Shown: positions 39,987 through 48,855 of the stretch, piece after piece
How the letters are laid out: each line of letters starts with the position of its first letter
Numbering within the stretch: the stretch's first letter is position 1
Origin: DASPHG01 sp963748315
GTDB taxonomy: Bacteria; Actinomycetota; Thermoleophilia; Solirubrobacterales; Thermoleophilaceae
Length of the DNA stretch: 64,000 nt
Direction: 5' to 3'
NCBI GenBank assembly: GCA_963748315.1
Contig: CAVVIK010000006.1
Coordinates: 1,116,001-1,180,000 of the forward strand
Notes under the pieces: generated by a model
The model's database searches: none
What the model was told of the DNA's origin: nothing
Seen by the model: the letters and a program-made list of their open reading frames with translations, nothing else
Made by a program: the position numbers and the translations under genes

Positions 39987-41183
39987 CGGGCACGAGTATC
40001 GCGTCCGGCTCGGGCTCACCGCTACCCGGTCCGGAGCTGTCGACCTCGTCGTCGCTTCCGGATCCAGGGCCTGAGTTCGAAGTGTCGTCCGGCGAGTCGT
40101 CGCCACCGCCGGGACCGGAGTTGTCGAGCTCGGTGTCGTCGCCCGAGCCGGGGCCCGAATTGTCATCGTCGGCGTGGTCGTCGTCGCCACCGGGTCCGGG
40201 ACCCGAGCTGTCGTCGTCGTCGTCGGGACCCTCGTCATCGTCGTCGGGCTCGCGCTCGCCGGCGTTGTCGTCATCGCGGTCGTCCGCAGGCGCGTCTCGG
40301 CGCCGCTCCGATCGACATCGTCTGAGCGCGCCGGCCGGCTCTCGCCGTTCACGTCACCAGCGTCGTTCTGCGCGCCCGTCGCAGGCGGAGCCGCCTCCGC
40401 GACGTCTGCCGCTTGGCGATCCCTTTCGCCTTCGACCAGATCGGGGCCGGTGACCGCGCCGCCCAACAGCGTGGCTCCGATGGCGCCGGTCGCGACCACC
40501 TTCGTGACGGTGATGCCGCCTCCCACCGCAGTCAGCTCGGCGATCCGCTCGCCGCTGGCGCCCTGGGCCGTGTCGGCGGTCAGGCGCATCAGGAGGGGCA
40601 CGGGCACGACCGCCGCGGCCGCATCCCGGACCCCGTTGCGGGCCCGGCTGATCAGCTGGCGTGCGGCGCCGCCCGTGACGCCGAGCTCGCGCGCGATCTC
40701 CTCATGGCCACGTCCCTCGAGCTCGCGCAGGACGATCGCGTCACGCTGCCCGGGCGGGAGTGCCGCCACGGCGGCGAGAACGTCGCGGAGGCGCTGACGG
40801 CGCTCGAAGGTCGCGTGCGCCGGTTCCTCCGTACCCGGATAGGAGTCGAGTGGCTCATGGTCGGCGCCGCGCTGGCGGAGCAGGTTGAGCGACACGTTGT
40901 GGGCGATGCTGAAGAGCCAGCTCCGAAGTGACAGCGGCGTCGTTTCCCCGTGCAGCGCGCGGTAGGCGTTGACGAACGACTGCTGGACCGCGTCCTCGCC
41001 GCGCCCGTCGGGGAGGACCCGAGAGCAGTAGCGGAGCAACTCGCCCTTGTAGCGGGCGACGATCGCCTCGAACGCCCGGTCATTTCCGGCACGTGTCAGG
41101 TCGACAAGCCGCGCGTCGCTCTGTGCTCTGAGTAGAGCCCCGCCCGCCAGCCGTGCGGGTTCGAGTAGATGCCGGGGAGTCAT
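39934..41183 (-). CDS. ECF sigma factor with transmembrane segment and acidic repeat tail, one frameshift
   Basis: From ATG 41183. Region 2 is about residues 25-100 (LVDLTRAGNDRAFEAIVARY, GEDAVQQSFVNAYRAL, SLRSWLFSIAHNVSLNLLR) and region 4 about 130-190 (ALPPGQRDAIVLRELEGRGHEEIARELGVTGGAARQLISRAR). A likely membrane helix follows (ITVTKVVATGAIGATLLGGAV). After a shift near 40300 the tail reads as about 110 residues of acidic repeats built on SGPGSG and DD (DDNSGPGSGDD, LDNSGPGGGDD, SNSGPGSGSDDE) ending at TGA 39934-39936. In the unshifted frame the tail is Thr-rich and runs into the ATL gene. No anti-sigma gene is adjacent, so the tail may play that role. Promoter target could be the divergent RTX gene. 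Confidence 0.7.
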
Positions 41184-41344
41184 CCGCTTACCAGAGTAGA
41201 CACGTCTGGCACCCCCAAAGTCACGCAATGCGTATGCGCCACTTTGGCGGAGAAAAGCCGTGATTTTGCGTGCCCGGCGTGTGTCCACAGCACATAGAGG
41301 AAATAGAAGGTCAGTCCGCTCAAAGCCGAAAGGAACTGCCTGAC
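41184..41344. promoter_or_regulatory. Divergent intergenic region between sigma factor and RTX-like gene
   Basis: 161 bases, noticeably less GC-rich than the coding sequence. It should hold promoters for both genes. A purine-rich GAAAGGAACTG ribosome-binding region precedes the RTX start. I see no clear palindrome and cannot assign an ECF-type -35/-10 pair with confidence. Confidence 0.4.
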
Positions 41345-41970
41345 ATGAACTACGAGAGCTCCTACGACCACGACCGCACGTGGAATCGCCTCGGCCTAGC
41401 GCTGGCGGCGCTCTTCATTGCGGCGATCGCGCTTGCGCTTGCCACGCCTTGGATCTCCGCCGCGACGGCCCACGACGACGACAGCTCGGGTGATCAGATC
41501 GTCGCCCGCGACGACGAGGGCGATGACGACGAAAACTCCGGTCCGGGCAGCGAGGATGAGACGACGACGACGATCAGGGCACGGACGACGACTCCAGCGG
41601 TGAGTCATCGGTGAGCGGCGTCACCACGACCGACGACGAATCGGAGAGCGGCGCGTCCGAGGACGACTCCCTCACAGGCGCCTCGGGCGATGACTCGCTC
41701 GACGGCAACGGCGGCACGACCAGCTCAACGGCCGCGGCGGCGACGATCAGATCAACGGCGGCAAGGGTGACGACGACCTGAACGGCGGCAAGGGCGACGA
41801 CGACCTGAGCGGCGATGACGGCCATGACTCGCTCTCCGGCGACAACGGTGACGACGTCATCGACGCGCAGCGGCGACGGCAAGGACGACGTCAACTGCGG
41901 CGGCGGCGACGACGTCGTGAAGGCGAGCGGCAACGACGACGTTGCGGCGAACTGCGAGGTCGTCAAGTAG
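41345..41970 (+). CDS. Membrane-anchored or secreted RTX-like calcium-binding repeat protein, several frameshifts
   Basis: From ATG 41345 after GAAAGGAA. A short cytoplasmic start, one hydrophobic helix (LGLALAALFIAAIALALATP), then an acidic Ser/Asp region with DDDENSGPGSEDE. The match then passes through shifts near 41575, 41718 and 41870 to RTX-type nonapeptides: GGDDQINGGKGDDDLNGGKG, DDDLSGDDGHDSLSGDNGDD and GGGDDVVKASGNDDV, ending NCEVVK at 41970. Such GGxGxD repeats bind calcium outside the cell. Divergent from the ECF sigma gene (161 bases between starts); the shared NSGPGS motif links the two proteins. A strong terminator follows. Confidence 0.6.
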
Positions 41971-41994
41971 CACTCAATCGCTGAAGGCACGAAG

Positions 41995-42038
41995 CTGACG
42001 AGCGGCGTCCGGCCCCCGGGCGCCGCTCGTTTTCGTCA
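41995..42038 (+). terminator. Rho-independent terminator after the RTX-like gene
   Basis: Perfect 10-bp stem ACGAGCGGCG (41998-42007) with CGCCGCTCGT (42021-42030) around a GC-rich loop, extended by outer CTGACG and CGTCAG, with a TTTTC run on the 3' side. It lies 25 bases after the stop codon and 15 bases before the kinase start. Confidence 0.8.
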
Positions 42039-42052
42039 GTAGGCTCGTCGTC

Positions 42053-42946
42053 TTGGCCACCAAGCCGCTTCATTCCCAGTGGGAGTTCCGCGAGGAGGAT
42101 GAGATCGTCCCCGGTCTCAGCGTGCTCAAGCTGCTGGGCGGCGGGCTGCGATACGAGGCCTACCTCGCGTGGCACGAGCGGCTGCGGTCGCTCGTCGTCG
42201 CCAAGGTCGTACGGCCCGACCTCGTCGAGGACAGGGCGACTCTCGCCGGCCTTCAACGCGAGATCGAGCTGCTCGAGCGGCTCGATCACCCGATAGTCGT
42301 ACGCAGCTTCGGCGGTCAGGTCGATGGGCCACGGCCGCACGTCGTGCTCGAGCACCTCGAGGGACCGCGCCTTTCCTCACTGAAACGCCGGCACGGCCCG
42401 CTCCTCGTCGAACAGCTCGTTGCGCTCGCGATCGAGATCTCGGCCGCGCTCCACTACCTCGGCGCGGAGGGCCTCGTTCACCTCGACGTGAAGCCTTCGA
42501 ACATCATCATGGGCGGACCGCCGCGCCTGATCGACCTCAGCGTCGCGCGGACGCTCGAGCAGTGCGCCACGCTCCGCTCGCCGGTCGGTACCGACGCATA
42601 CATGGCGCCGGAGCAGGCAACGGTGGCATCGGAGCAGCTGGGCCCGCCGGCTGACGTCTGGGGGCTGGGCGCGACCCTTCACGAGGGCGTGACCGGGGAG
42701 CGTCCCTTCCGGAGAGGCGTGCGCGATTCGAAGGACCCCGAGGAGCGCTTCCCGCAGCTGACCGACGAGCCCCCGGAGCTGCCGGCGCACGTTCCAGCGG
42801 CGCTCGCCGAGTCGATCATGGCGTGCCTGGCGCGCGACCCCGCCGCCCGGCCGACCCCGGCCGAGCTCGGCGACCGCCTGCAGCTCGTGCTCCAGAAGCT
42901 GCCCAAGCCGAAGCTGTCCCGCCTCAAGCCGCGCCGGCGCTGGTGA
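42053..42946 (+). CDS. Serine/threonine protein kinase (PknB-like kinase domain only)
   Basis: 297 residues from TTG 42053. A single Hanks-type kinase domain with no membrane segment: invariant Lys in LVVAKVVRPD, catalytic loop VHLDVKPSNI (HLD instead of HRD), metal-binding LIDLSVAR (DLS instead of DFG), APE-like YMAPEQ and ADVWGLGATLHEGVTG. The catalytic Lys and both Asp are kept, so activity is expected. The glycine loop LGGGLRYEAY is partly degenerate. Ends in a basic tail (LKPRRRW). ATG of the RibD-like gene overlaps its stop by one base. Confidence 0.88.
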   Translation: MATKPLHSQWEFREEDEIVPGLSVLKLLGGGLRYEAYLAWHERLRSLVVAKVVRPDLVEDRATLAGLQREIELLERLDHPIVVRSFGGQVDGPRPHVVLEHLEGPRLSSLKRRHGPLLVEQLVALAIEISAALHYLGAEGLVHLDVKPSNIIMGGPPRLIDLSVARTLEQCATLRSPVGTDAYMAPEQATVASEQLGPPADVWGLGATLHEGVTGERPFRRGVRDSKDPEERFPQLTDEPPELPAHVPAALAESIMACLARDPAARPTPAELGDRLQLVLQKLPKPKLSRLKPRRRW

Positions 42947-43683
42947 TGTTCCGGCAGCTGCTGCCAGAGCCCGCCGAGCTGCCCGACGGCGCCGCCGTCG
43001 TCGAGGGGCTCGACTTCGGCGCGCACGCGCACGACGACCGCCCCTACCTCGTCCTGAACATGGTCACGACGGCGGACGGGCGCGCGACGATCAGCGGCCG
43101 TTCCGGGCCGATCGGCAACGAGGCCGACAAGGACCTGTTCCACGCGCTGCGCACGCGTGTCGATGCGGTGATGGTGGGGGCGGGCACCCTCCGGGCCGAG
43201 AAGTACGGACGGCTCGTGCGCAAGCCGGAGCGCCGCGAGGCGCGCGTGCGCGCCGGGCTCGAGCCGGACCCGCTCGCGGTGATCGTCAGCGGGCGGCTGG
43301 ACCTACCGGACGACCTTCCGCTGCTGCACGAGCCCGACCAGGAGGTTCTCGTGGCGACGTTCTCCGATCGCGAGCTGGCGGGTGCAGCGGCGATCCGATA
43401 CCTGCGCTGGGGCGACGGCGCGGTCGACATCAAACGCCTCCTCGCCGTGCTGCGCGGCCGCGGGGTGCGCTCGGTGCTGTGCGAGGGTGGCCCCACGCTG
43501 AACGCGGAGCTCCTGCGCGCCGGGGGAGTGGACGAGCTCTTCCTCTGCCTCGCTCCGAAGCTCGCGGGCGAACCCGATGCGCCCACGCTCGTCACGGGGA
43601 TCCTGCACGAGCCGGCGGAGATGAAGCTGCTCTCGCTGCTGGAGAGCGACTCCCACCTCTTTACAAGGTTTCGCCTGCAATAA
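42946..43683 (+). CDS. RibD C-terminal domain / dihydrofolate reductase-like protein
   Basis: 245 residues from ATG 42946. Pyrimidine reductase fold: PYLVLNMVTTADGRATISG, DKDLFHALRTRVDAVMVGAGTLRAEKYG (NADPH site) and VLCEGGPTLNAELLRAGGVDELFL. The deaminase half of RibD is absent. Standalone proteins of this type act as NADPH-dependent reductases in riboflavin or flavin-like pathways; no other riboflavin gene lies nearby. Coupled to the kinase upstream, 50 bases before ftsE. Confidence 0.8.
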   Translation: MFRQLLPEPAELPDGAAVVEGLDFGAHAHDDRPYLVLNMVTTADGRATISGRSGPIGNEADKDLFHALRTRVDAVMVGAGTLRAEKYGRLVRKPERREARVRAGLEPDPLAVIVSGRLDLPDDLPLLHEPDQEVLVATFSDRELAGAAAIRYLRWGDGAVDIKRLLAVLRGRGVRSVLCEGGPTLNAELLRAGGVDELFLCLAPKLAGEPDAPTLVTGILHEPAEMKLLSLLESDSHLFTRFRLQ

Positions 43684-43733
43684 AGCCTGCAATTGGCGAG
43701 CGGAGGCAGGAGATCCGCTATCCATCCAGACCC

Positions 43734-44549
43734 ATGGCGACGAGGCCCAAAGAGGTCGCGCCGCGTCGGCGTCAAGCGCCGAAGCCGGCCGCGCCCGTAG
43801 TCGAATTCAAGGACGTGACGAAGGTCTACGACGGCGGCGCCGTCGGCCTCGATCGCGCGTCCCTGCGCGTCGGTCGCGGCGAGTTCGTCTTCCTGGTCGG
43901 CCCGACGGGCTGCGGGAAGTCCACCTGCATCCGCCTGCTGCTGAAGGAGCTCGAGGCCTCGAAGGGCGACATCTCGATCGCCGGGCGCAACCTGTCGGAG
44001 ATCCCGCGGAACAAGGTGCCGTACCTGCGCCGCAACATCGGCGTCGTGTTCCAGGACTACAAGCTGCTCCCGAACCGGACCGTGTACGACAACGTCGCGT
44101 ACTCGCTCCAGGTGATCGGGGAGACGCGCCAGGAGATCCGGCGCAAGGTGCCCGACATTCTCCGCCTCGTCGGCCTGTCGACGAAGCTTCACAACTACCC
44201 GGACGAGCTTTCGGGCGGCGAGCAGCAGCGCGTCTCGATCGCGCGCGCGTTCGTCAACCATCCGCCGCTTCTGCTGGCGGACGAGCCGACCGGCAACCTC
44301 GACCCCGAGACATCGATCGGGATCATGCAGCTGATCTACCGGATCAACCGGACCGGGACGACCGTGATCGTCGCGACGCACGACCACTCGATGGTCGACA
44401 AGATGCGCCGCCGCGTCGTCGAGCTGCAGGAGGGCCGGATCATCCGCGACGAGGTCTCCGGCCTCTACCGGCCGGACGAGTCCACGAGCGAGTTCGCGAT
44501 TCGTCTCCGTGGTGAGATGGGCATCGGCGCCGAAGGACACCCCAACTAG
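43734..44549 (+). CDS. ftsE: Cell division ATP-binding protein FtsE
   Basis: 271 residues. ABC ATPase that with FtsX activates peptidoglycan hydrolases at the division site. Walker A VGPTGCGKST, Q-loop VFQDYKLLPNRTVYDN, signature LSGGEQQRVSIARAF, Walker B LLLADEPTGNLDPE and the switch His (VATHDHSMV) are all present. About 20 extra basic N-terminal residues precede the domain. Two bases separate its stop from ftsX. Confidence 0.95.
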   Translation: MATRPKEVAPRRRQAPKPAAPVVEFKDVTKVYDGGAVGLDRASLRVGRGEFVFLVGPTGCGKSTCIRLLLKELEASKGDISIAGRNLSEIPRNKVPYLRRNIGVVFQDYKLLPNRTVYDNVAYSLQVIGETRQEIRRKVPDILRLVGLSTKLHNYPDELSGGEQQRVSIARAFVNHPPLLLADEPTGNLDPETSIGIMQLIYRINRTGTTVIVATHDHSMVDKMRRRVVELQEGRIIRDEVSGLYRPDESTSEFAIRLRGEMGIGAEGHPN

Positions 44550-44551
44550 CG

Positions 44552-45421
44552 ATGAAAGCTGCGTTCTTCCTCAAGGAGGCGCTCCGCGCCCTCCAGCGCA
44601 ACGCGGCGCCGAGCCTTGCGGCCACGGTCACGGTGCTGCTGACGGCGCTCGTGCTCGGCATCTTCATCCCGATCGTGCAGGCCACGACGGGGACCGCCAA
44701 CGAGGTCCGCAACCGCGTGCTCGTCGACGTGTACGTCGCCAACGACGCGACCGACAGCGAGATCGCCACACTGGAGGACGAGCTCGCGGCGACCCCGAAC
44801 GTCGAGCGCGTCGAGTTCATCTCGAAGGAGGAGGCGCTCGAGAACGAGCGTGAGCGCAACCCCGAGGCGTACGACCTGCTCGGCTCGAACCCGCTTCCCG
44901 ACCTCTTCCGGCTCCACCCGGACGATCCCGACGATGTGACGGCGATCGCTGACGGCTTGAGGAGCCAGGATCTCGCGGCGGTCGACGAGGTGCGCAACCG
45001 CGAGGACGAGACCGACAAGATCCTCGAGGCGACCGGGTTCGTGAAGGCGCTGACCGCGATGCTCGCGGCCCTGCTCGTGCTCGCTTCGGTCGCGCTCGTG
45101 GCGAACACGATCAGGCTCTCGATCTTCGCCCGCCGGCGCGAGGTCGAGGTCATGAAACTCGTCGGCGCGACGAACTGGTTCATCCGGTGGCCGTTCGTGA
45201 TCGAAGGCCTGATCGTCGGCGCTATGGGAGGGATCCTCGCGGTCCTGCTGCTGACGATCGCGAAGGAGACGTTCGTCGATCCGCTGTCCGACCAGTTCGC
45301 GCTGATCGCGGCCCCCGACACGATCGACTTCCCGCTTCTGATCGTGCTCCTGCTGCTCTCCTGCATGGCCGTCTCGGCCCTCGGCAGCGGCATGACGCTA
45401 CGGCGGTTCCTCCGCATCTGA
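44552..45421 (+). CDS. ftsX: Cell division protein FtsX
   Basis: 289 residues. One N-terminal helix, an extracellular domain (about residues 50-165, with NVERVEFISKEEALENERER) and three C-terminal helices with the family block KLVGATNWFIRWPFVIEG that contacts FtsE. The extracellular loop couples to a periplasmic/wall hydrolase such as RipC-like or EnvC-like partners in other species; ctpA downstream is not that partner class. Immediately downstream of ftsE. Confidence 0.93.
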   Translation: MKAAFFLKEALRALQRNAAPSLAATVTVLLTALVLGIFIPIVQATTGTANEVRNRVLVDVYVANDATDSEIATLEDELAATPNVERVEFISKEEALENERERNPEAYDLLGSNPLPDLFRLHPDDPDDVTAIADGLRSQDLAAVDEVRNREDETDKILEATGFVKALTAMLAALLVLASVALVANTIRLSIFARRREVEVMKLVGATNWFIRWPFVIEGLIVGAMGGILAVLLLTIAKETFVDPLSDQFALIAAPDTIDFPLLIVLLLLSCMAVSALGSGMTLRRFLRI

Positions 45422-45451
45422 CGCCGAGGGCGGCTCAGTAGCCTGCCCGCG

Positions 45452-46630
45452 GTGCGGCCCTACGTCCAGCTGTCCCTGACGATCGTCGCGATCGTCGTCG
45501 CCGTCTGCGCGGGACTTTTCCTGGGCGGCAACCCGAAGTACCTGCCGCAGGAGTTCCGCGACATCTTCGTCGAGGACGACCGCGCGGTACGCGCCGAGAT
45601 CATCGACGCGATCGAGGACGGCTTCTACAAGGAGGTCGACGAGGACGCGCTCGACCAGGCCTCCTACAAGGGCATCGTCCGGGAGCTCGACGACCGCTTC
45701 TCGCACTACCTGACGCCCGAGGAGGCGGACCTCTTCAGCCAGTCGGTGAGCGGCCGCTTCGAGGGCGTCGGCATGACCGTCCAGGAGCACCCCCGCGGGC
45801 TGCTTGTCGCGACCGTCTTCGAGGGGTCGCCGGCCGAGAAGGCGGGCATCCGCAAGGACGACGTGATCACCCACGTGAACGGGCAGTCGATCGCCGGCGA
45901 GTCGACCGACGTGTCGACCGCGAAGATCAAGGGCAAGCCGGGCACGAGCGTGCGCCTGACCGTCCTCGAGGGCGGAGACAAGGACAAGCGGAAGACGGTC
46001 GAGGTCGAGCGCGCGAGCATCGAGATCCCGATCGTGAAGGGCGAGATCGTCACGCGCGACGGGATGAAGGTCGCCCACATCGAGCTGCTCTCGTTCACCT
46101 CGGGCGTCCACGGCAGGCTGAGCGAGGAGATCGACAGGCTCGTCGACAAGGGCGCCGAGGGGATCGTCCTCGACCTACGCGGCAACGGCGGCGGGCTGCT
46201 GCGCGAGGCAGTGCTCGTCTCGAGCGTCTTCATCGAAGACGGGACGATCGTCTCGACGAAGGGCCGGCGCCGCCCCGAGCGCGTGTACGAGGCGGAGGGC
46301 GATGCGATCGACGAGGACATCCCCGTAGTCCTGCTTGTGGACCGCGGCAGCGCCAGCGCCTCGGAGATCGTCACAGGTGCGATGCGCGACTCCCACCGGG
46401 CAACGATCACCGGCGAGCGGACGTTCGGCAAGGGCGTGTTCCAGGAGCTCGAGCCGCTCTCGAACGGCGGCGCACTCGACCTGACCGTGGGCAGCTATTA
46501 CCTGCCGAGCGGCGAGAACATCTCGGAGACGGGCATCAAGCCCGAGGTGAAGGCGCGGGACAAGCCGCGGACGCGGCGGGACGAGGCGCTTCCAATCGCG
46601 CTCGACACGCTCGTAGAGAAGACCGAGTGA
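45452..46630 (+). CDS. ctpA: Carboxy-terminal processing protease (S41 family)
   Basis: 392 residues from GTG 45452. N-terminal membrane anchor (TIVAIVVAVCAGLFLGG), PDZ domain around residues 105-185 (GRFEGVGMTVQEH, SPAEKAGIRKDDVITHVNG) and the tail-specific protease domain with the Ser nucleophile in RGSASASEIVTGAM and the Lys general base in ERTFGKGVFQ. It trims C termini of exported proteins. Its stop overlaps the start of the RNase gene by four bases. Symbol given by family, not by proven orthology. Confidence 0.9.
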   Translation: MRPYVQLSLTIVAIVVAVCAGLFLGGNPKYLPQEFRDIFVEDDRAVRAEIIDAIEDGFYKEVDEDALDQASYKGIVRELDDRFSHYLTPEEADLFSQSVSGRFEGVGMTVQEHPRGLLVATVFEGSPAEKAGIRKDDVITHVNGQSIAGESTDVSTAKIKGKPGTSVRLTVLEGGDKDKRKTVEVERASIEIPIVKGEIVTRDGMKVAHIELLSFTSGVHGRLSEEIDRLVDKGAEGIVLDLRGNGGGLLREAVLVSSVFIEDGTIVSTKGRRRPERVYEAEGDAIDEDIPVVLLVDRGSASASEIVTGAMRDSHRATITGERTFGKGVFQELEPLSNGGALDLTVGSYYLPSGENISETGIKPEVKARDKPRTRRDEALPIALDTLVEKTE

Positions 46631-48358
46631 CCCCTACCGACCGCGGCCGCCGCCGGATCGACCGGCCGGTGGTGTGCGTCCTCGTAAAGCGTGGGCGCTT
46701 CCTGACGGCCACGCCGCTCTTCCAGCGCGGCAGCAGGATCACCATCCCGGCGAAGGACGCCGCGGGGGCACGATCGGGGGCGATGGTGCTCGTCGGTGGC
46801 GGCAAGCGTGGCGCGCGCGTCGTCCGGGAGCTGGGCGACCCGGAGCGGGCGCGCGACGTGGTGGAGGCGATCATGATCGACCGCGGCCTCCGTCGCAGCT
46901 TCGCGCGCGCCGTCGAGGACGACGCGCGCGGAGAGCCCGTCGCGGCCCAGCGCCGCGACCTGACCGATCTTCCGACGTTCACGATCGACCCGCCGTCGGC
47001 GCGCGACTACGACGACGCGATCTCCGCCCGGCGCGAGGACGGCCGCACGCGGCTGTGGGTTCACATCGCGGACGTGAGCGCGTACGTGCGGCCGGGCACG
47101 GCGGTCGAGGCCGAGGCCTACCGGCGTGGCACGAGCGTCTACGTCCCCGGCGCCGTCGAGCCGATGCTGCCGCCCGCGCTGTCCAACGAGGCCTGCAGCC
47201 TCGTGCCGCACCAGAACCGCAACGCAGTGACCGTCGAGCTCGAGATGGAGACGGATCGCGTCGTGAGCGCGTCGTTCCATCGCACGACGATTCGAAGCGA
47301 CGCGCGGCTCGAGTACCCGCAGGTGGATCGCATCTTTGCCGGCAACGAGCGCGCGAAGGAGCCGTGGGCGGACGCGCTCATGGCTGCGCGCGCGGTCGCC
47401 GCCGCGCTTCGGGAGCGCCGGGCGCGCCGGGGCTCGCTCGCCGTCGAGTCCGCGGAGCCGCAGTTCGAGTTCGACGATCGCGGCGACGTGCTGGGCGTCA
47501 CCTACGAGGCGCAGACCGAGTCGCACACCCTGATCGAGGAGCTGATGATCCTGGCCAACGAGCAGGTGGCGACGCTGCTGTCGCAACGCCGGATCCCGAC
47601 GCTCTACCGGGTCCACGAGCGTCCGGACGCCGAGCGGGTCGAGCTCCTCGTGCAGCAGCTCGAGTCGCTGGACGTTCCGACACCGCCCGTCCCCGAGCAG
47701 ATGAGCCCGCAGCAAGCGGCCGACCTGGTCGCCGAGATCAGCCGGAAGGTCGTCGACGAGGTGCGGCGCTCGGGCCGCGGCCGGAATGCGTTCACATCGC
47801 TCGTACTGCGGTCGCTCAAGCAGGCGTACTACTCGCCGCAGGACGTCGGTCACGCCGGCCTTGCGAGCGAGCACTACCTCCACTTCACGTCGCCGATCAG
47901 GCGCTACCCGGACCTCGTCGCGCATCGCGCACTGCTTGTCAGCGCTTGGCGCGGACGACACCGCGCCGAACGCGGCGGACCTCGGCGAAGCCGGCCTCGT
48001 CGCGTCCGCGACCGAGCGGGAGGCGATGGAGATCGAGCGCGACGCCGACGACGCGTGCCTCGCGTTCCTGCTCGAGCGCGCTCTGATCGAGCGCGGCCCG
48101 GAGGCGGACTGGGAGGGGGAGGTCGTGGGCGTGATCGGCGCCGGGGTCTTCGTGCGCTTCGGCGACGAGGGGTTCGAGGGCTTCCTGCCGGCGCGCAAGC
48201 TGCGCGGCGAGTGGTGGTCGCTGAACGAGGAGGGCACGGCGCTCGTCGGCGAGGAGTCCGGACGGAAGCTGCGGATGGGCGATCCCGTGCGCGTCGAGGT
48301 GGCGAAGGTGTTCGCGCCGCGCGGTCGCGTCGACCTCCTCCCGATAATGGGTGGTTAG
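46627..48358 (+). CDS. rnr: RNase R/RNase II family exoribonuclease, one frameshift near the RNB-S1 junction
   Basis: About 576 residues when joined, shorter than typical RNase R. N-terminal cold-shock-like part (VVCVLVKRGRFLTATPLFQRG, RITIPAKDAAGARSGAMVLVGG), RNB catalytic core with PPSARDYDDAI (metal Asp residues) and ADVSAYVRPGTAVEAEA, to YLHFTSPIRRYPDLVAHRALL. A single shift near 47935 then leads to the S1 domain (GVIGAGVFVRFGDEGFEGFLPARKL) and the end at 48358. RNase R degrades structured RNA and faulty mRNA on stalled ribosomes together with tmRNA-SmpB; smpB is the next gene. Confidence 0.88.
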
Positions 48359-48361
48359 CTC

Positions 48362-48380
48362 CGCGGGCATCCTGCCCGCG
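48362..48380 (+). terminator. Hairpin between RNase R and smpB genes
   Basis: Perfect 8-bp stem CGCGGGCA / TGCCCGCG with a 3-base loop, four bases after the RNase stop, followed by TTCTGATTTC rather than a clean T tract. It could be a partial terminator or an mRNA-stabilising stem before smpB. Confidence 0.5.
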
Positions 48381-48402
48381 TTCTGATTTCGCCTTCGACA
48401 TC

Positions 48403-48855
48403 GTGTCTCAGATGAAAGACGTCGCGCGCAACCGCCAGGCCTCCTACAAGTACCACCTGCTCGACAAGTGGGAGTGCGGGATCCAGCTCCAGGGCTCGGA
48501 GGTCAAGTCGCTCCGCAACGGCGGCGTGCAGCTGAAGGACGCCTACGCGACGCTCACCGAAGGCGAGGTCTGGCTCCACAACATGCACATCGCGCCGTAC
48601 CAGCACGCGCCGGCCGAAAGCCACGAGCCCGAGCGGCCGCGCAAGCTCCTCATGCACAAGCGCGAGATCGAGCGCCTGATCGGGCAGATCCAGCAGAAGG
48701 GGCTGACGCTGATCCCGACGCGCGTGTACTTCAAGGGCCAGCACGCGAAGGTCGAGCTCGCGCTCGCAAAGGGCAAGGACCTGCATGACAAGCGCCGCGA
48801 CCTGAAGGCGAAGGACCAGAAGCGCGAGATCGAGCGGGCGCTGCGCGAGCGGTGA
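48403..48855 (+). CDS. smpB: SsrA-binding protein SmpB
   Basis: 150 residues from GTG 48403 (ATG 48412 would remove three). It binds tmRNA and brings it to stalled ribosomes. Family blocks: NRQASYKYHLLDKWECGIQLQGSEVKSLR, LKDAYATLTEGEVWLHNMHIAPYQ, and a basic C-terminal tail (GKDLHDKRRDLKAKDQKREIERALRE) that folds into the mRNA channel. Its RNA partner ssrA lies at 55537-55902 in the same window. Overlaps the next gene start by four bases. Confidence 0.95.
   Translation: MSQMKDVARNRQASYKYHLLDKWECGIQLQGSEVKSLRNGGVQLKDAYATLTEGEVWLHNMHIAPYQHAPAESHEPERPRKLLMHKREIERLIGQIQQKGLTLIPTRVYFKGQHAKVELALAKGKDLHDKRRDLKAKDQKREIERALRER

Noticed and set aside
39934..40310. Repetitive GAC/GTC-rich tract as a CRISPR or microsatellite
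   Set aside because: No spacers or constant direct repeat; the pattern follows codons of an acidic protein repeat.
39675..41183. Single fusion protein of ECF sigma factor and ATL
   Set aside because: The frame is open throughout, but reading it makes the repeat region Thr-rich nonsense. The alternative frame gives ordered acidic repeats ending at its own stop, and the same motif occurs in the divergent gene.
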